A stretch of 64,000 nucleotides of DNA from Tubiluchus corallicola. Lineage: Eukaryota; Priapulida; Priapulimorpha; Priapulimorphida; Tubiluchidae. The notes below the pieces were generated by a model that worked only from the letters and a program-made list of their open reading frames with translations, searched no databases and had not been told where the DNA came from. Positions 25,571 through 38,684 of this stretch are shown piece by piece. Made by a program: the position numbers and the translations under genes. Every line of letters begins with the position of its first letter. Positions within the stretch are counted from its first letter, which is position 1. The stretch covers positions 1,906,501 to 1,970,500 of the forward strand of contig JAQGDQ010000002.1 of assembly GCA_030141605.1 (NCBI GenBank), written 5' to 3'.

Positions 25571-25753
25571 GCGTATGACTTCCCGATGATGTTAGGAGAA
25601 TTAAATCACCGTACACTAACGGCGCAGCGCAGACAGAGCATTGCTGGTTTTCAAGCTGACGGCAACGACAACGTAGCCGAAGTTGATGGCCGTCATGATG
25701 ACCACGAGGAGCGCCTTCGCCGCCATCGTCCGTTCAGCGAAAGTGATAAGTGA
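25571..25753 (+). CDS. BH3-only apoptosis regulator, terminal coding exon
   Basis: The exon begins after a good acceptor (TTTATTTCAG) in phase 0, the phase left by the exon at 6365-6639, and ends with TGA at 25751-25753. It adds 60 residues (85-144) starting AYDFPMMLGELNHR. It is GC-rich compared with its surroundings. The segment has RRQS at residues 104-107, a PKA-type phosphorylation motif, followed by an acidic-basic tail containing HDDHEERLRRHR. It has no hydrophobic anchor, unlike BIM. It matches no domain I recognise, so assignment to the BH3 exon rests on phase, strand, composition and the lack of another candidate between them. It could instead be the last exon of a different transcript. 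Confidence 0.68.
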   Translation, partial: AYDFPMMLGELNHRTLTAQRRQSIAGFQADGNDNVAEVDGRHDDHEERLRRHRPFSESDK

Positions 25754-26250
25754 ATATCGCCGCTTTTAGTTATGATATTTGTCCCTCAACAAGTGATCAT
25801 GTGGGATGTGTGCAAGATTTGTGTAAATACATTGCTTGACCAATGGGCTCTGTAAAAAGCTTTTGTACAATTTATTGTTTACTTAAACATTTGTAGTTCA
25901 ATTGAATTTGCTAGTATTTTTGTTTATTTGTGTGCTGTTTTTTCAACAGTACTATTATTTTTTTGTTATTTGGTATTTCTGTGCCATAAATTTGTATATA
26001 AGTTTTATAAAATTCTCTTCTTCGATTGTGCGTGAAATTTTTAAGTTTTGCATAAAGACTGCATTTTCTTAGCGCGATCGATTGTCATAAGCTACAAGTA
26101 CGGCGTTTGACTTCTGTTTTTAGTCAGGCGTTGCGTAAGTTTATGGACTTTGAAAATGGTTTGAGATGGCACTCTGTACGCATTCATTATGCAGACTATG
26201 CGGTACGTCACATTATAATTAAGAAAAGAATAAACAATGAATTATTTTAA
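25754..26250 (+). other. Probable 3' UTR of the BH3-only gene
   Basis: AT-rich sequence runs from the stop codon to just after the AATAAA signal at 26229-26234, the first canonical signal downstream. It contains ATTTA-type elements (for example near 25922) that often mark unstable messages. The actual cleavage site is unknown, and more distal signals are possible. Confidence 0.5.
26229..26234 (+). terminator. Poly(A) signal AATAAA
   Basis: The first canonical AATAAA after the stop codon of the BH3-only gene, 476 bases downstream, followed by a T-rich stretch. Confidence 0.45.
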
Positions 26251-29200
26251 ATGTTTTGATGTTCTATTGTATGTGCACAGGGGGGCACCAACTACAAATT
26301 TTGCTGTACAGCTAACGATTTGGACCTGCTCCTATATTTAGTGCTAGTTTTCTTGTTAATAACGTGTATCATTGGTGTTTTTGGTTTTTAAAAACTAATT
26401 TGGAAAGCTTTTGGTATTTGTTTTGTTTTGTGATTCTAAATTTCTGCACTTTCTAAAATTGGTGTACAGTGTCTGTGAATTTTAAATCGAACACTTTTCA
26501 AATTTGTGAATTCCGTTTAATAACTTAATTACTGAATTTCCTCTCTGCTTGTTAAATTTAATTAGTTTTTATTTATTTTGCTTTGTTCTCTTAATGGTTG
26601 TATTAAAATTTTGTTTTTTGGTAATTTTAATATATTTATTATGTTTGGCCTTCTCTTTCTTTATATTATTCATTATTCGCGTTTCTTTCACATCTGTACT
26701 AAAACTCAAAATTTCTAAATACAGAACTTCGCCTCGCTCTGTTAGCTAAGTCTTTAAGTAGTTAGTAATCTTTCGTAAATTTTAGCTAAGTCAGTTTTAT
26801 TTTGGTAGCTATTTATTATAATTTGTTTATTAATTATTCTTTATTTGGAATATGGGCGTAGTCCTTTACCTCACACTTCACACTTTAAAAGAATATGAGC
26901 TTTCGCTTGCTAACTTTTCGTTTCCATTCTCACTTTAAAAATCATCGCTTGACTAATGAGGAACTTTTAAAACCCCATTGAATTGGTCAGATTAGCACTT
27001 TCGTAAAATGACCCAGGGTAACTTTAATGTGGTGTTGATTGTGAGGCCTATAATTGTTGTATGCCTGTAAGTATCTTTGCTAGCTTTCTAATGATCTCCT
27101 ATTTTGTATGAAGCATATCCGGTTAGTTTTTTTTTGCAACTATGGTAAATATAGTCAATTTGCAATGTACAAAGTGAAAAATGATGTTTGTATATACTAG
27201 CTTTTGTGTACATGTATGTGTATTTGGGGTTGGTAGCTATATCTGGGTATTAATATTTTTCTTACTATGAATTATTTTGTTCGTAACAGCTCGACATTAT
27301 GCATTTTGTTGTCTTGCTGACTACATACGATATATATGCATTTAATTATAGTACAGTGCTTGTATCACAGGAATTTTGACAATTTAAATTTTTTATTCCA
27401 AAGAATAATTTTTGTCAGCTAGTGTTTTATAGTGTGATTAAAAATAATCTGTTATTATAAACAGTGACAATGTTATTTATCATTTTCTGGTCATTTATTT
27501 GGAGTTCTATCATTATATGTATTGGAACAGTGCGAATACTGTGCCTACACTGTCAATGGCTGTTCCTAGTACTGCTTCCAAAAACCAGTTGAGTACACCG
27601 TCTCAATGTGAATAGGTTATAGCTGTGGGCAAGCATACATGTGTGAGTACCAACACTGAGTTTTACATGTTTATCAGTCGATGAAGGAGCAGTATGATGC
27701 ATCTTGTATAATGGTTCACAATATGTATGGTATATAACGGGCAAAGAAACGGTAAGGGTAACGGCAACGTTACTGCAAATTTGTTCCATCACCACTTAGT
27801 ATAAGGCACTATAATTATAGTTACTGAGCATAAATGATGGCCATTCCTATTGCTGACGTTCCTACTGCTGCCGTTGTCGTTGCCAGAAGATTGTAAATGT
27901 AAGTTAATGAACAGTATTGTAATATGACTGACTGCTTCCTAATAGACAACATTAGACAACGTTTCAAATACATCTTTTTTATTAACTGCTGGCAGTTAAT
28001 CACGATAGTACCATTATAATAATATTTTATGCACATTTTCCACGCTGTTGTAAATTGAATTGACGTGTTTTTTCATGTTACGAAGTATTTTACTATAAGT
28101 TATCTTGTCCATAGGTATTTTTCTTTTGCAGTAAAATGTATTATTTGCGGTAGTTTCTTCAATGCCTCATGTATGCCAGTGCGCTAGTATTCACAAAATG
28201 ACAAAATAAATCATTATTATCAATAATTTGTTCTAATTAAACTCTGAATTGAAAATTAGTGAGACTTACAAAAAACCTGTGTACTTTTCATATTGGGGTA
28301 GTATCTGGCTTATTTGCCACGATTTAGCTTGAAATTGTCGTTCGAGATTAACGAATTTACTTTTTTGTATATTTTTCATTGTATCTGCCACAGTCTTATA
28401 CTTATTCGTGATTACTCCTTCAGTAATAATTCATAAATGAAATGGTACTGCATGTTACCACCAGAGGATCTTCAATCTATTTCCAAAAAAAGCGATGTAA
28501 CAGCGCCCTGAAGAGACCCTACAAGTTAATGGACTCAATTACAAATGAGTTGATCATTTCGTTTGCTGCCAGAGTGCTGATTATATTGCGTTCGTAACTT
28601 CCCTGCAGATTCACTAACTGCAAATTGTATAATGTCGTTGTAAAACGAATTTCCAATGTTTTGGTTCAGTGTTTTCCGGATTGTTTGTTAGAGAGTTTTT
28701 TTATATCAGCTGCATAATTATGAAAGCAGCTACAGTACTATAATTTATTTTGAGAACTTTATTTCCGTGTGCTAGTGATTTCGGTAACGCCATAATGACG
28801 TCCTTGCTCGTTAGTGGTGTCATTCAGTGAATGCAATTTGTATATTATGACATCAAACTGTTGTAGCAATAGGTGTTTATTACAAAGTGTTTCTTATTAA
28901 TTGCAATGTTTGTGTTTTATACGACTTTATGGCCTTTTATATTAATGGACACGATTTTGCTTTATATGTATTTCGTAATGTTACAGGCCACACCAAAAAT
29001 TTTTGTAAATTTGTAGCCTATACACATTTTCACCGCAATAAATTTGAATCAAAATTTGACGTTTTTTCCTTTTTTTTCGTGTGTTTATGCAAATGCGGTA
29101 CATGTAAGCAAATAATACGTTTTCTCTGAAATGCTAGGTTTGTATTTATTAGAATAGAATAGCAAGTATATTATTTCTTGATATAATTATTTTATAACAT

Positions 29201-32200
29201 TTCTATCAGTAATTTGACAAATGATTATGGACAGGACTACCTGAGTTTATTGCAAAGACAAAAGCATAAATTCCAAGTTAAATTTTTACATTATCTGGTA
29301 GCAGAAAATCCACGTGGTCCGTGTCTGCATGCAGGAGGCCTTCAAGCAACTATATAATTCCCCTCTTGCGAAATCAACATCTTTCTGCAACGACCTTGCA
29401 GGTTTAATTACCCAGTTCCTTTGTGGAAAGTGATCATGTTAAGACATGCAAGTGAACACACCATTTATACACCTACGCAAATGTTCCAGAAATATGGGAA
29501 GACTCACTCATACACACTGAGCACTCGACAAACTGTTTCCGCTTCCCTATTCAGGAATTTAACAAGTTTAATCTTTTGATTGTCTGGTATTTCGGTTGCA
29601 AAATGGCAACATGATGCAATCACTTGGTGAAGAAAAACTTGGAAGGAAATGCAGATAACAGTTTAATGACATGGAAAGAAATTCCATAAAAAGTCTTAAA
29701 AGAAACAAAATAGGTTTTTGTAGTTTATTCTATTATGTCAACAATGATTCAGGTTGACTCTGTTGGAATTGCAAATGAAATTGCAAATTCATTTTCAAGT
29801 CTGCAATACTTATACATGAATCAGTTATTATTCGTCTTCCAAATTATGTTTAATTTACATTCATTTTACCCCCTCAGTGGTCACTCAGCCCAAAGGTCTG
29901 CCAACCCTTTGTCTGTTGGAGCCAATCGCCCTTCTGCTCTCTAAGTCAATCAGTGTTAGATTGTCATTGAGCTATACTGTCAGTATTAGTGTTATAGAAT
30001 TTAGATTGACATTTTCTTGGAAACACTTTAAAAACAGCATTGTTCATGTTGAAGGACAAGCAAAGTGAGAAATTATAGGGCTTTGGGGCTAAAAAATGGT
30101 AAAATTCAAATAACAGAAAACTTTATTGAAGGCCTACTGTGGCTTGAGTGATTAATGGACCGGGGTCGATTGGCAGAGCAAATACAGCAATGGATGCGTT
30201 AGCGGCCCTGATAAGTTCGCTGCCACGCTTAGACAATCTTAACAATATATATATACAAAAGAGAGATTACTAGTTGGTCTGCGACAACGTCATCTGTCAT
30301 CTCTATCCTGAGCTGCTCAACTTCTGTGAAGTAGTTTAAAAACAAATTCTACTTTATAACCTGAAGAAAAGTAGTCCGTATCATAAGTGTTTATAATTAA
30401 TGCGAAAAGACCTTTGATTTTGTAAATTTTACCGTAGACCGGAAAAACGCACGCAGCAAGTAGCCTAATTATCTATTCTAGTGGGTTTTCTGTCTAACGC
30501 TTGCGGCCTTTCGCCAAAAAATGACATCATTTCCAAAACAGATGACATAATTTGATATAAATATTGTCCAGACTGTTGTCGTTTTGCTCTTGCACTCTCC
30601 CACTGGGCGCGACCCGAAACTTGAAGCATCGCTTAATCAAGAAAATAGCAGATAAAAATGTCCTTCTCCAATAATGCATTGAACTCGCTTATCCAGGGCG
30701 GATCCATGAAAGGATTCTTTCCGATTTCCTTATGAACGTAAAGTTACTTTTTCTTTTAACGATAAAAACTACGCAATAACACAAAGTGCAAACATGCCTG
30801 CGAATGTCTTTGTATTAATGAGAGTGATATCAAGTCTTCATTCTTGTTTTCCTAACTCTACACGCCTTCCCCATAAGTTTCAAAAATGTCACAGGAAAAC
30901 AAAAAATGTATGGTGCAGGGCGGAAATTACGGGAAAGAAATCAGCCACCACAGAAGATTACGTCGCGCGAATAATGTGCTGTCGTAATCACTCAGGTCGA
31001 CAACTTTATATTGATCGATTATGACTAGATATTATCAGCTGAGGAAATGCGAAGCCTAATTTAATTATAGGATGATTGATTATTGATGAAGCCATGCCAA
31101 TATTGTGACAAACAGAAGTTACTAGTAGAAACTAAGACAGTAGCTGTAAGCTGGATGTAGATTAGGGAACGCAACTACACACTTGTTGGAGCTCTAAACA
31201 AACCATTTAAGCACGTTATTTCGTGAGTTAAATAAAAATAAATAAATAATGCATTGCTATTGTAGGCCTGCTCATCTATGAATCTACAAAGTTCACACAG
31301 TACTACACAGCTTGAGAAACTTAATACTGTATTACAAATCCTTAAACTAACTATTTTGCCTTATAATTTTCACCTAACTCTAAACATTCATTTGTTTTTT
31401 TAGTTTCTTCAAGTTCAGATATATGTAGAAAATGTTTTACCCTTACAAGCTTCCCTTTTATTCTTACCGCAGAACAGTATATGTTCTCATAATTATATGT
31501 TACGTTTATGGCCTAATCGGTATTAGCTACATAAAAAAATTATGCAGTTGCATTGTGGTAATAGCAGTGGGGTGCTACATACACGCTTGTGCTAATTAAT
31601 ATAGTCTGTGGCCAGAGGAAAGCTTAAAAGATTGGTCTGACATTGTAAAGGGGCGTTGGACATTCATGCAAATGTGTATGCCCAGTGACTAATCAACCAA
31701 AAGTCAGATCATTTGCTTAAGGCAGTTTTCTCTTTGTCTTCCGTTATTATGTCCATTTTTTCTTGCCACCGCAGTGATGTGACCACAATTTAGTGTCCAG
31801 TGTTACAATCGTAAAAGCCAGTCTATAGGTTATAAAGGGAATTTATTAGAGACGCCGGAAATTCAAGAAGATTAAAGAACAATATTATTTTGCACTGATA
31901 TAAAGCTGCTTTAGTCTTTCAGGACAATGTAATAGCTGAACGTTAAGGGTGTACTTAACGCCTTAATTTAAGGGACGTTGGGCCTGTTTATAGTGGGTGG
32001 ATGACTTTCATTTAGCCTTTTTATCGCTTCTTTTGTCGAAAGTCCTCTTAGCATCTCTCATCATCGACTATAAAAAGCTAGTCGTTCTTAGCTATTTCTT
32101 ATTCTGTATGCAAATAGCTGTTCGTACATCTAGTTTTTTCTTCGAGACTCTTACTTGTGAAAATCTGAACCAGAAAATTGTTTATCTGTTAACCCCATTT

Positions 32201-35200
32201 AAATCATTAGCAGAACCTTCTATCACTGGTAAACTAGTTACACGAATTAAGTTTTTCTGACTTAACTTTACTTGTATATTCAGGCTTTATTTTGCTTACG
32301 GTGATTTTTATAATCTACAACTATGAAAATTAATTACAGCCTTCTTTAGATTTTAGCTTCGTTTTTTCTTTTGCCCCTTTTTGTACTTTATATTATTTTT
32401 ATTGGCTCTTACTGCCTCTTGTTGTAGATATTTTCAGAAGTCTGCTACTCAGATGATACATGCGCTAATCACGCAACCTGTAGCAGAGTCTATTAAAGTA
32501 CTCAAGCGTCTGAAACTTTTAAAATTCTTAAATTATGTTCGTAAACTGACGAGAGGCAAATCATTAGGACAAGCGAAGTTAGTTAGGGCAAAAAAACTAA
32601 AGCGTGCCCCCATTTATTATATATTACACACGTTTTTGAGAGCGCTTAGTACTTGTTATACTGAAAATTGCTCCACATTATTTTTATTTTATCAACCAGA
32701 AACATCACAACATACTATCTGTCAACGTATGCATTGTCTTCGCACGTAACTGAATGTGTGTCACTCAAGCAGGTGAAACGTGAATCTGTTAATTCACTCA
32801 GGTGGAAATCCCGTGATTAGAACTTCTGCTGTCACTCAGGTGTGATATCTATTGACACATTCTTATTTATACCTGAGGAAGCCATGATCTGTGTTACGAG
32901 TTGACCCATAAATTGCGTAATTGATATTTGGCTATTGTTTTGCTTGACTGAGAACACTTGCTGTTTAGATGAATGTAGGACACGGAAGGCAATCTAGAAG
33001 CTGGCTTAACAATAATTGGTATAGGATTGACTGATTTTGTAATACAAATAGCGTTCAGCTTCGGATATTCGGTGTACATCAGTGCCTCCAGTTATTCAAC
33101 GAAACAGGAAGTATTGTCCAGACAATATATCCAGTCCTGATAGATATTGTTCATGATGAGAATGTTTCTATAAGTAGTGTAGAATAAGGCAGCGACTGCA
33201 TTAGTAGTGTTTTTACGCGATTTATGTAACGCAATTTTGTATAATTTAAGGGAGGTAAGTTACTGTAGTTGCTCCAGTATCGCTCCAAATTATTGTACAA
33301 TTAGCTTACCAAATATTATCAAAAACTTCATTATTGAATTCGAGGTTTATACCTAACAGCAAAGTCAAAGTAGGCAAACTTTCAGACATCTAACCTCGGA
33401 CATTGAACTTATTTGTTGACTTGTTAACTCATAGTACATTATAGTCAAATAAAACGAAAATTTTTTAATGTGGCTTACAGTTCTTACTCAGTTTATTAAG
33501 CAGTGTTATTTTTTGGTAAAAAAGTGTGTACTTGCGTGTGACTGTATTTATTTTTATCTCGTGGCCTACAGCGAAATGGCAACAGTTGTGTAATGTGTAT
33601 CTCAATAAGTACAAATGTATTACGTCTGGAATATTCAGTTACTGTTCTGCAAATTACGTCCACAAACTGAAGCAAAATATATAGCCTACGTAAACCTAAT
33701 ACGCGCAGATTAAGCAGAATTTACTTTCCTTGCAAGGATGATGACCCGGCTTGGCATGTTATGACAACTGTTCTAGAAACACGTGTTATCTTCATTCGCT
33801 AGTGCTTTGTAATCAAGCAAAAACCGACTTCCAATTTATACAAAATATTTTCGATTTACACCAACTTGTCGCAAAACGTTTGTTTACATAACAGAGCCTC
33901 GGTTCACAAATTGTGCAAAAACTCGCTCCTAATGGATGCAATCAGGATCTGTTACAAAGAAAAACAAGTGGCACACATTTGTCTCCATATTCAGAGATGA
34001 AAACTTGCTTCTAAGATGCACCACGCCGCATACCATAGTAGCATGTAATAATTCCGAAATGTGTGCCAAACCGACAAGGAATGTATCTGCGGCATTTCAA
34101 GCGTGCAGTGAAATACCCAGTTTTTTAAAGCTTCCACATTGATTCAAGGCATGTGTTCCCTGCGTTAGGAGACAATAAATTCACTTTTATGGGCGACTTA
34201 ATAGACAACATTAGAAAGTCGTGTAAGTTAAGCAAGAAAGAACACGAACTTATACGAACTGTTTACGAACATGTCTTTATCAGGTACGGAAGAAAAAAAT
34301 TAATTAGAAAAATGGGCAGTAAGATCTGAGATGCGATTAAAAGTCATTGAAGGTTATTATATGCACTTTTCTTAAGCGAACCAAAATAATACCAATAAAC
34401 ATTTAATTTTTTATGCGAAAAAGTACAGACTTTGCGACCGTAAAACGGGTATTTTTTATAGTAGGCCTGTATGATGCTATGAAGACGCGTAAGTAGAGAA
34501 GAATATAGACCAGTGAAAAACAGGAAAACAGTAAAATATTTTTTTTAATTTGAGTCATATTACATATATTAAATAAACCAACCTACGTAGTGTTACAAAA
34601 CCTGTGCCTTTTCGCAATAATAATCTCTGTATACTGTACAACAATTGTCATAAAACAATTAAATTAAAAAAATATTACTTATAATATAATTTTAGTATTG
34701 GTCAAAATAAGCCTTTGCAGTAAGATATATAAAAGCGGCTACTTATCAATAAATGTTTTCACTGAACCGTAAAAAAGGTGATTACAACTTTTTTTTCTTT
34801 AATTAGTCCCAATCAAGCACATCAAAGGCGCCGCCAGAATTACTCTGGCCGCAAGCTTATCATGAGCAAATACACAAACAATTCTCAACAAAAGTGAGAG
34901 GTATGAATCCTCACACAAAATCTATTCATAGATTCAGGCATGATACCTTTTCAATTCTGCAATTATCCTAATTTATCCCGCCGCAAGCTGCAGCGTCTAT
35001 GGTGCCGACACTGCACCTAACGGTGCCTAAAAATGCGTGTTCTCATGAATAACACTTAATGAGTAATACAAGATTTTTTTGAACACATTAAATTTTTTAC
35101 CAGAATCTTTTACCATTATACGTGTGTGAACAGAAAATAAATTGCGAGACTACTAAATTGCCAGGAGTAAGCAACAGAACATGTGCGGATTGGCGGTTGC

Positions 35201-35577
35201 TTATTTTAAAATTGTATAAAAACCTATATTATATATAATATTATATTGTATATACAAATATATAATTGTATAATTTTTTTATATAAACAGCTTCCTTCAT
35301 TGTTAGTTGACTTTCGTGGAAGATCGTGCTCTGAACTGTCAAAAATCGCAACATCCCTGCCTCTCATCCTGCCTAACTTCTTGAACATGTTGGGCAAGCT
35401 CAGTTGACTCTCCTGGTCTACTTTTTGGTCGAGGTACTCGTTGCTGGTTTTCTTGTTCTTGTTGTTGGTTGGAGTACGAAACTCCCCTTTTATCCTTTAT
35501 CCACAAATGTATTTAGAATCCAATAACTCCTGATTTAAACCCTCTTCCGTATGATACAATATCGCTTGGTCCCAAGC
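26251..35577. other. Intergenic sequence, no gene seen
   Basis: AT-rich, with T-rich blocks (26500-26850) and scattered short open frames of chance-like composition. I found no recognisable protein motif, RNA gene or complete transposon. A distal 3' UTR of the upstream gene could extend into the first part. Confidence 0.5.
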
Positions 35578-35835
35578 CGTGATATATGTTGGTCATATTT
35601 GCATATCTTCAAGTAAACATATTGCAAATTCTTTAATTAAACTAGAATAGCTATCTTTTGCGTGTCAATAAAAATATGCTTTAAGAAATACCAGCATTTT
35701 ACTATTTATTGCAAACCAAATTAGCGCATATTTCAATACAACCGTAGTGAAAATCAGAGTTTTTACCAAATGTCATCAAGCCTTGAGAGGCCTTAGTCTG
35801 TAACCTATAGTAGCTTACAGGATAATCCGGCCCTG
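35578..35835 (+). mobile_element. hAT-type non-autonomous element, 5'-diverged copy
   Basis: This aligns in the same orientation with the complete element at 41820-42203. Shared stretches include AGAATAGCTATCTTTTG, TGTCAATAAAAATAT and TTTACTATTTATTGCAAACC. It ends in the same terminal repeat, TAATCCGGCCCTG. The 5' terminal repeat was not found, so the left boundary is where similarity begins. Confidence 0.75.
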
Positions 35836-38408
35836 AACCGTGTATATCTAAGCTTTGCCAGTTTCCTCGAATTTCTTTAACTGCATGGGATTTCTGACAA
35901 ATATCATCTAGCGTGTAATCAATTTATTACAAAAGCCCCACCGAGACTTCATTCCTAATCTAGCGCTTTATTGTGCTGATTATTTCATCACATTTCCCAT
36001 CTCAATCGTTTCTTTCCTTTCAGTACCTCAGGTGAATTCCCTATTATTGGGACATGCCCTTTATGTTGGCTGGGCTTTCAGGAAAGGTCCCGATTATTAT
36101 GTTTCTTTCATCCTTCTTGAAGCTTTTACGGATGAGGTTTTTATGTTAAAACGTGATGAAAGCATCTTTTCTCAGCTTCCATAACAATATAATTTACCAG
36201 GATTCGCTTATTATAAGACGCTAATTCTATCCCCTCTTCCTCTCCTCCCTGTTTCATCCTGTTGAGCGTTAACGCTGTCTTTGTCGAGCGTTAACTGGCT
36301 TAAGTCAACTATTCTAATCGGATTTTTTTGCCTAATTATTGTGTATTTTCCACTTACGTTAACTCTTTCTTATTATAAATACTTTTCCCGCCTTTCTAAT
36401 TTTTCCTCTTTTCTTTTTTTCGTATTCCTTTTTCGTCAAGGACCAACCTCCAAGACGAGTCATTATTTAGCTTAATCTACTTAATAGTTTTCGACAACAC
36501 TTGTTAATCCTCGTTGGCTTGCCATTATTTTGTAAGGGGACAAGAACGAAAACATAATGGAGGCCAAAACAAACAACAATAGAGGTTGCCAAAAATATCA
36601 GCATGGAGAAGCAGTTTAATTCGCTCTTGTTTCGTTGGCAATTGTTGCCGGACCGCCTCTAATTTCCTTTCCCATTTTTATGCTGTTCGTTCTTTGATTC
36701 AAAGGCTACGAGCCTTTTAAAAAAAGGTTACAGACTGCAGTTTAATAAGGCTATTGCTTACTTAACAATAACAAATTGCAGCACCAATTTTTCTTCATTT
36801 CTTTTCCTCTTTCTCTTTTTCTTGCATTACTTCACCTTAGGCTTTTTTCTTTTTCCGATTGTTTTTTATTTTCTTAACTGTTGCCAGTGTTGTTGCGACC
36901 TACACCAATCACTACACTATGATTCTCTTTATTCAGTCGTCACTCAAAGCAGCGATCTCTTTTGCAGTTCTTCCCTATCGCTCAGAGAGACTTTCCATCT
37001 CCTCTAGGAATTGAAACTGTTCACAGAATCTGCACAACTCACCCGGGGAGGCTTTCAAAATAAACAAGCGTGACTCGCATAATGCACCGTGATTTATGAG
37101 CATGATTAAGTTTCCAGACAAGTGGTTTTACTATTATATTTTTATAAGGTTCCGAACAGACTAAGCTGGTTTCCACAAGAGCTGATGACATTGCATTTAT
37201 CCCGAGAATCAGCTGTTATTGCGCCGCATGAGTTGTGCGAAGGCAGAAGACAACAGGTCAAATACTGTAACTACAAGTATTACTAACAGCACCAAGTAAA
37301 AAACATGGTTGATGTTAAATGTGATTACAACAAGACAACTTTTGCCAAAAGCCACCCGCTAAAAACACCAACAAAGAATTATGACAATTGTCAAGTTCAG
37401 ACAAAAATAATACACTGTACAAAAATGCACTGTAACAATAACTTGGACTATTTCTCTTTAGTGCAGAAGTTCACTTTGTAATTGACTGTACCACATTAAA
37501 AGCTACAATCTGCAGATTGACGCACGATAAAGATACGGAAAGTATACGAAAAAATACCATGATTTCGTACCGTGCTTTTAAGGGTTTTTTTTCGTACCGT
37601 ACCGTTCAGTACTGACAGCCTTGTCTGCAAACGAGACAGTTAAGTGCAGAATCATCTTAGATATATAAAAGTAATAACGTGGCTGTTGTTTCATGGACTG
37701 TAATATAAAAAAATTATGTAAAATATTTTCATAATAAATACTCGTTTAAGCCAATAACTATGTCTCTGTTTGTATTTAGCTTTTTTTTCAAAATGTACAC
37801 CTTGCAGAGAACAAATAGTTTGGTGTAGGTTTTCAATCTATAGTAATATGTAACGTAACTCATTGCTATTTGCAGCTAGTTATTTTAATATTTCAGCCAA
37901 AGTGTTAATATATTTTTAATTTGCTTCAGGGTCTTCTGAGACTGAACCGCTTGTAATAAGGTTGTAAATAATCAACTGTCAAATGTACGTAATTCTGAGA
38001 AGCTTAACCTATGATTTATTGTTATTTCACTTTTCCCCGATTTTGGGTTACCTATGATTTTTAATTTAGCGATTGCAAATGAAATGAAATAGCAAAACCG
38101 CACTGTTCACATACATAAGATTCAAACATCAACAACCTGTAAAATAAATAATTGAAATATAAATAAATAAGCAAAAACAAAATAAATTGTAACAATTAAA
38201 ATGCAATCTAACAAGAGACGTATTATGATTATAAAAATAACTGACTATAGGTAAGCGGTAATTAAGCTAAATAAACAGGTTTTGATGCTGCCTGCATAAC
38301 ATTTTATTAGTAGGCTTGGTTATGTTGACAAAGACAAATTGGTGACTATTTAACCAACCCTGGACGGAAATGTAAGTTTTTCAGTAAATGAGTCGCGCAC
38401 ACGTGTTT

Positions 38409-38684
38409 AATTTTAGTTAAAAAATGAACTGGTCAGTTCATAATTACACTGTATTACTGATTTTGGCTCAGAAAGGAAATTTGTATACGCAAATTACTGT
38501 CAAGGATTTTGTATTTTCGCGTTTTTGAGCAATAATTGATGCTTATAATTTTAGTTAATAAATGAACTGGGCACTTCATAATTACGTTGTATTACTGATT
38601 TTGGCTCAGAAAGGAAGTTTGTATACGCAAATTACTGTCAAGGAATTTGTATTTTCTCATTTTTGAGCAATAATTGATGCTTAT
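38409..38684. repeat. 138-bp direct tandem duplication
   Basis: The unit 38409-38546 is repeated head to tail at 38547-38684 with only scattered substitutions. Both copies contain GATTTTGGCTCAGAAAGGAA and TTGAGCAATAATTGATGC. Confidence 0.9.
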
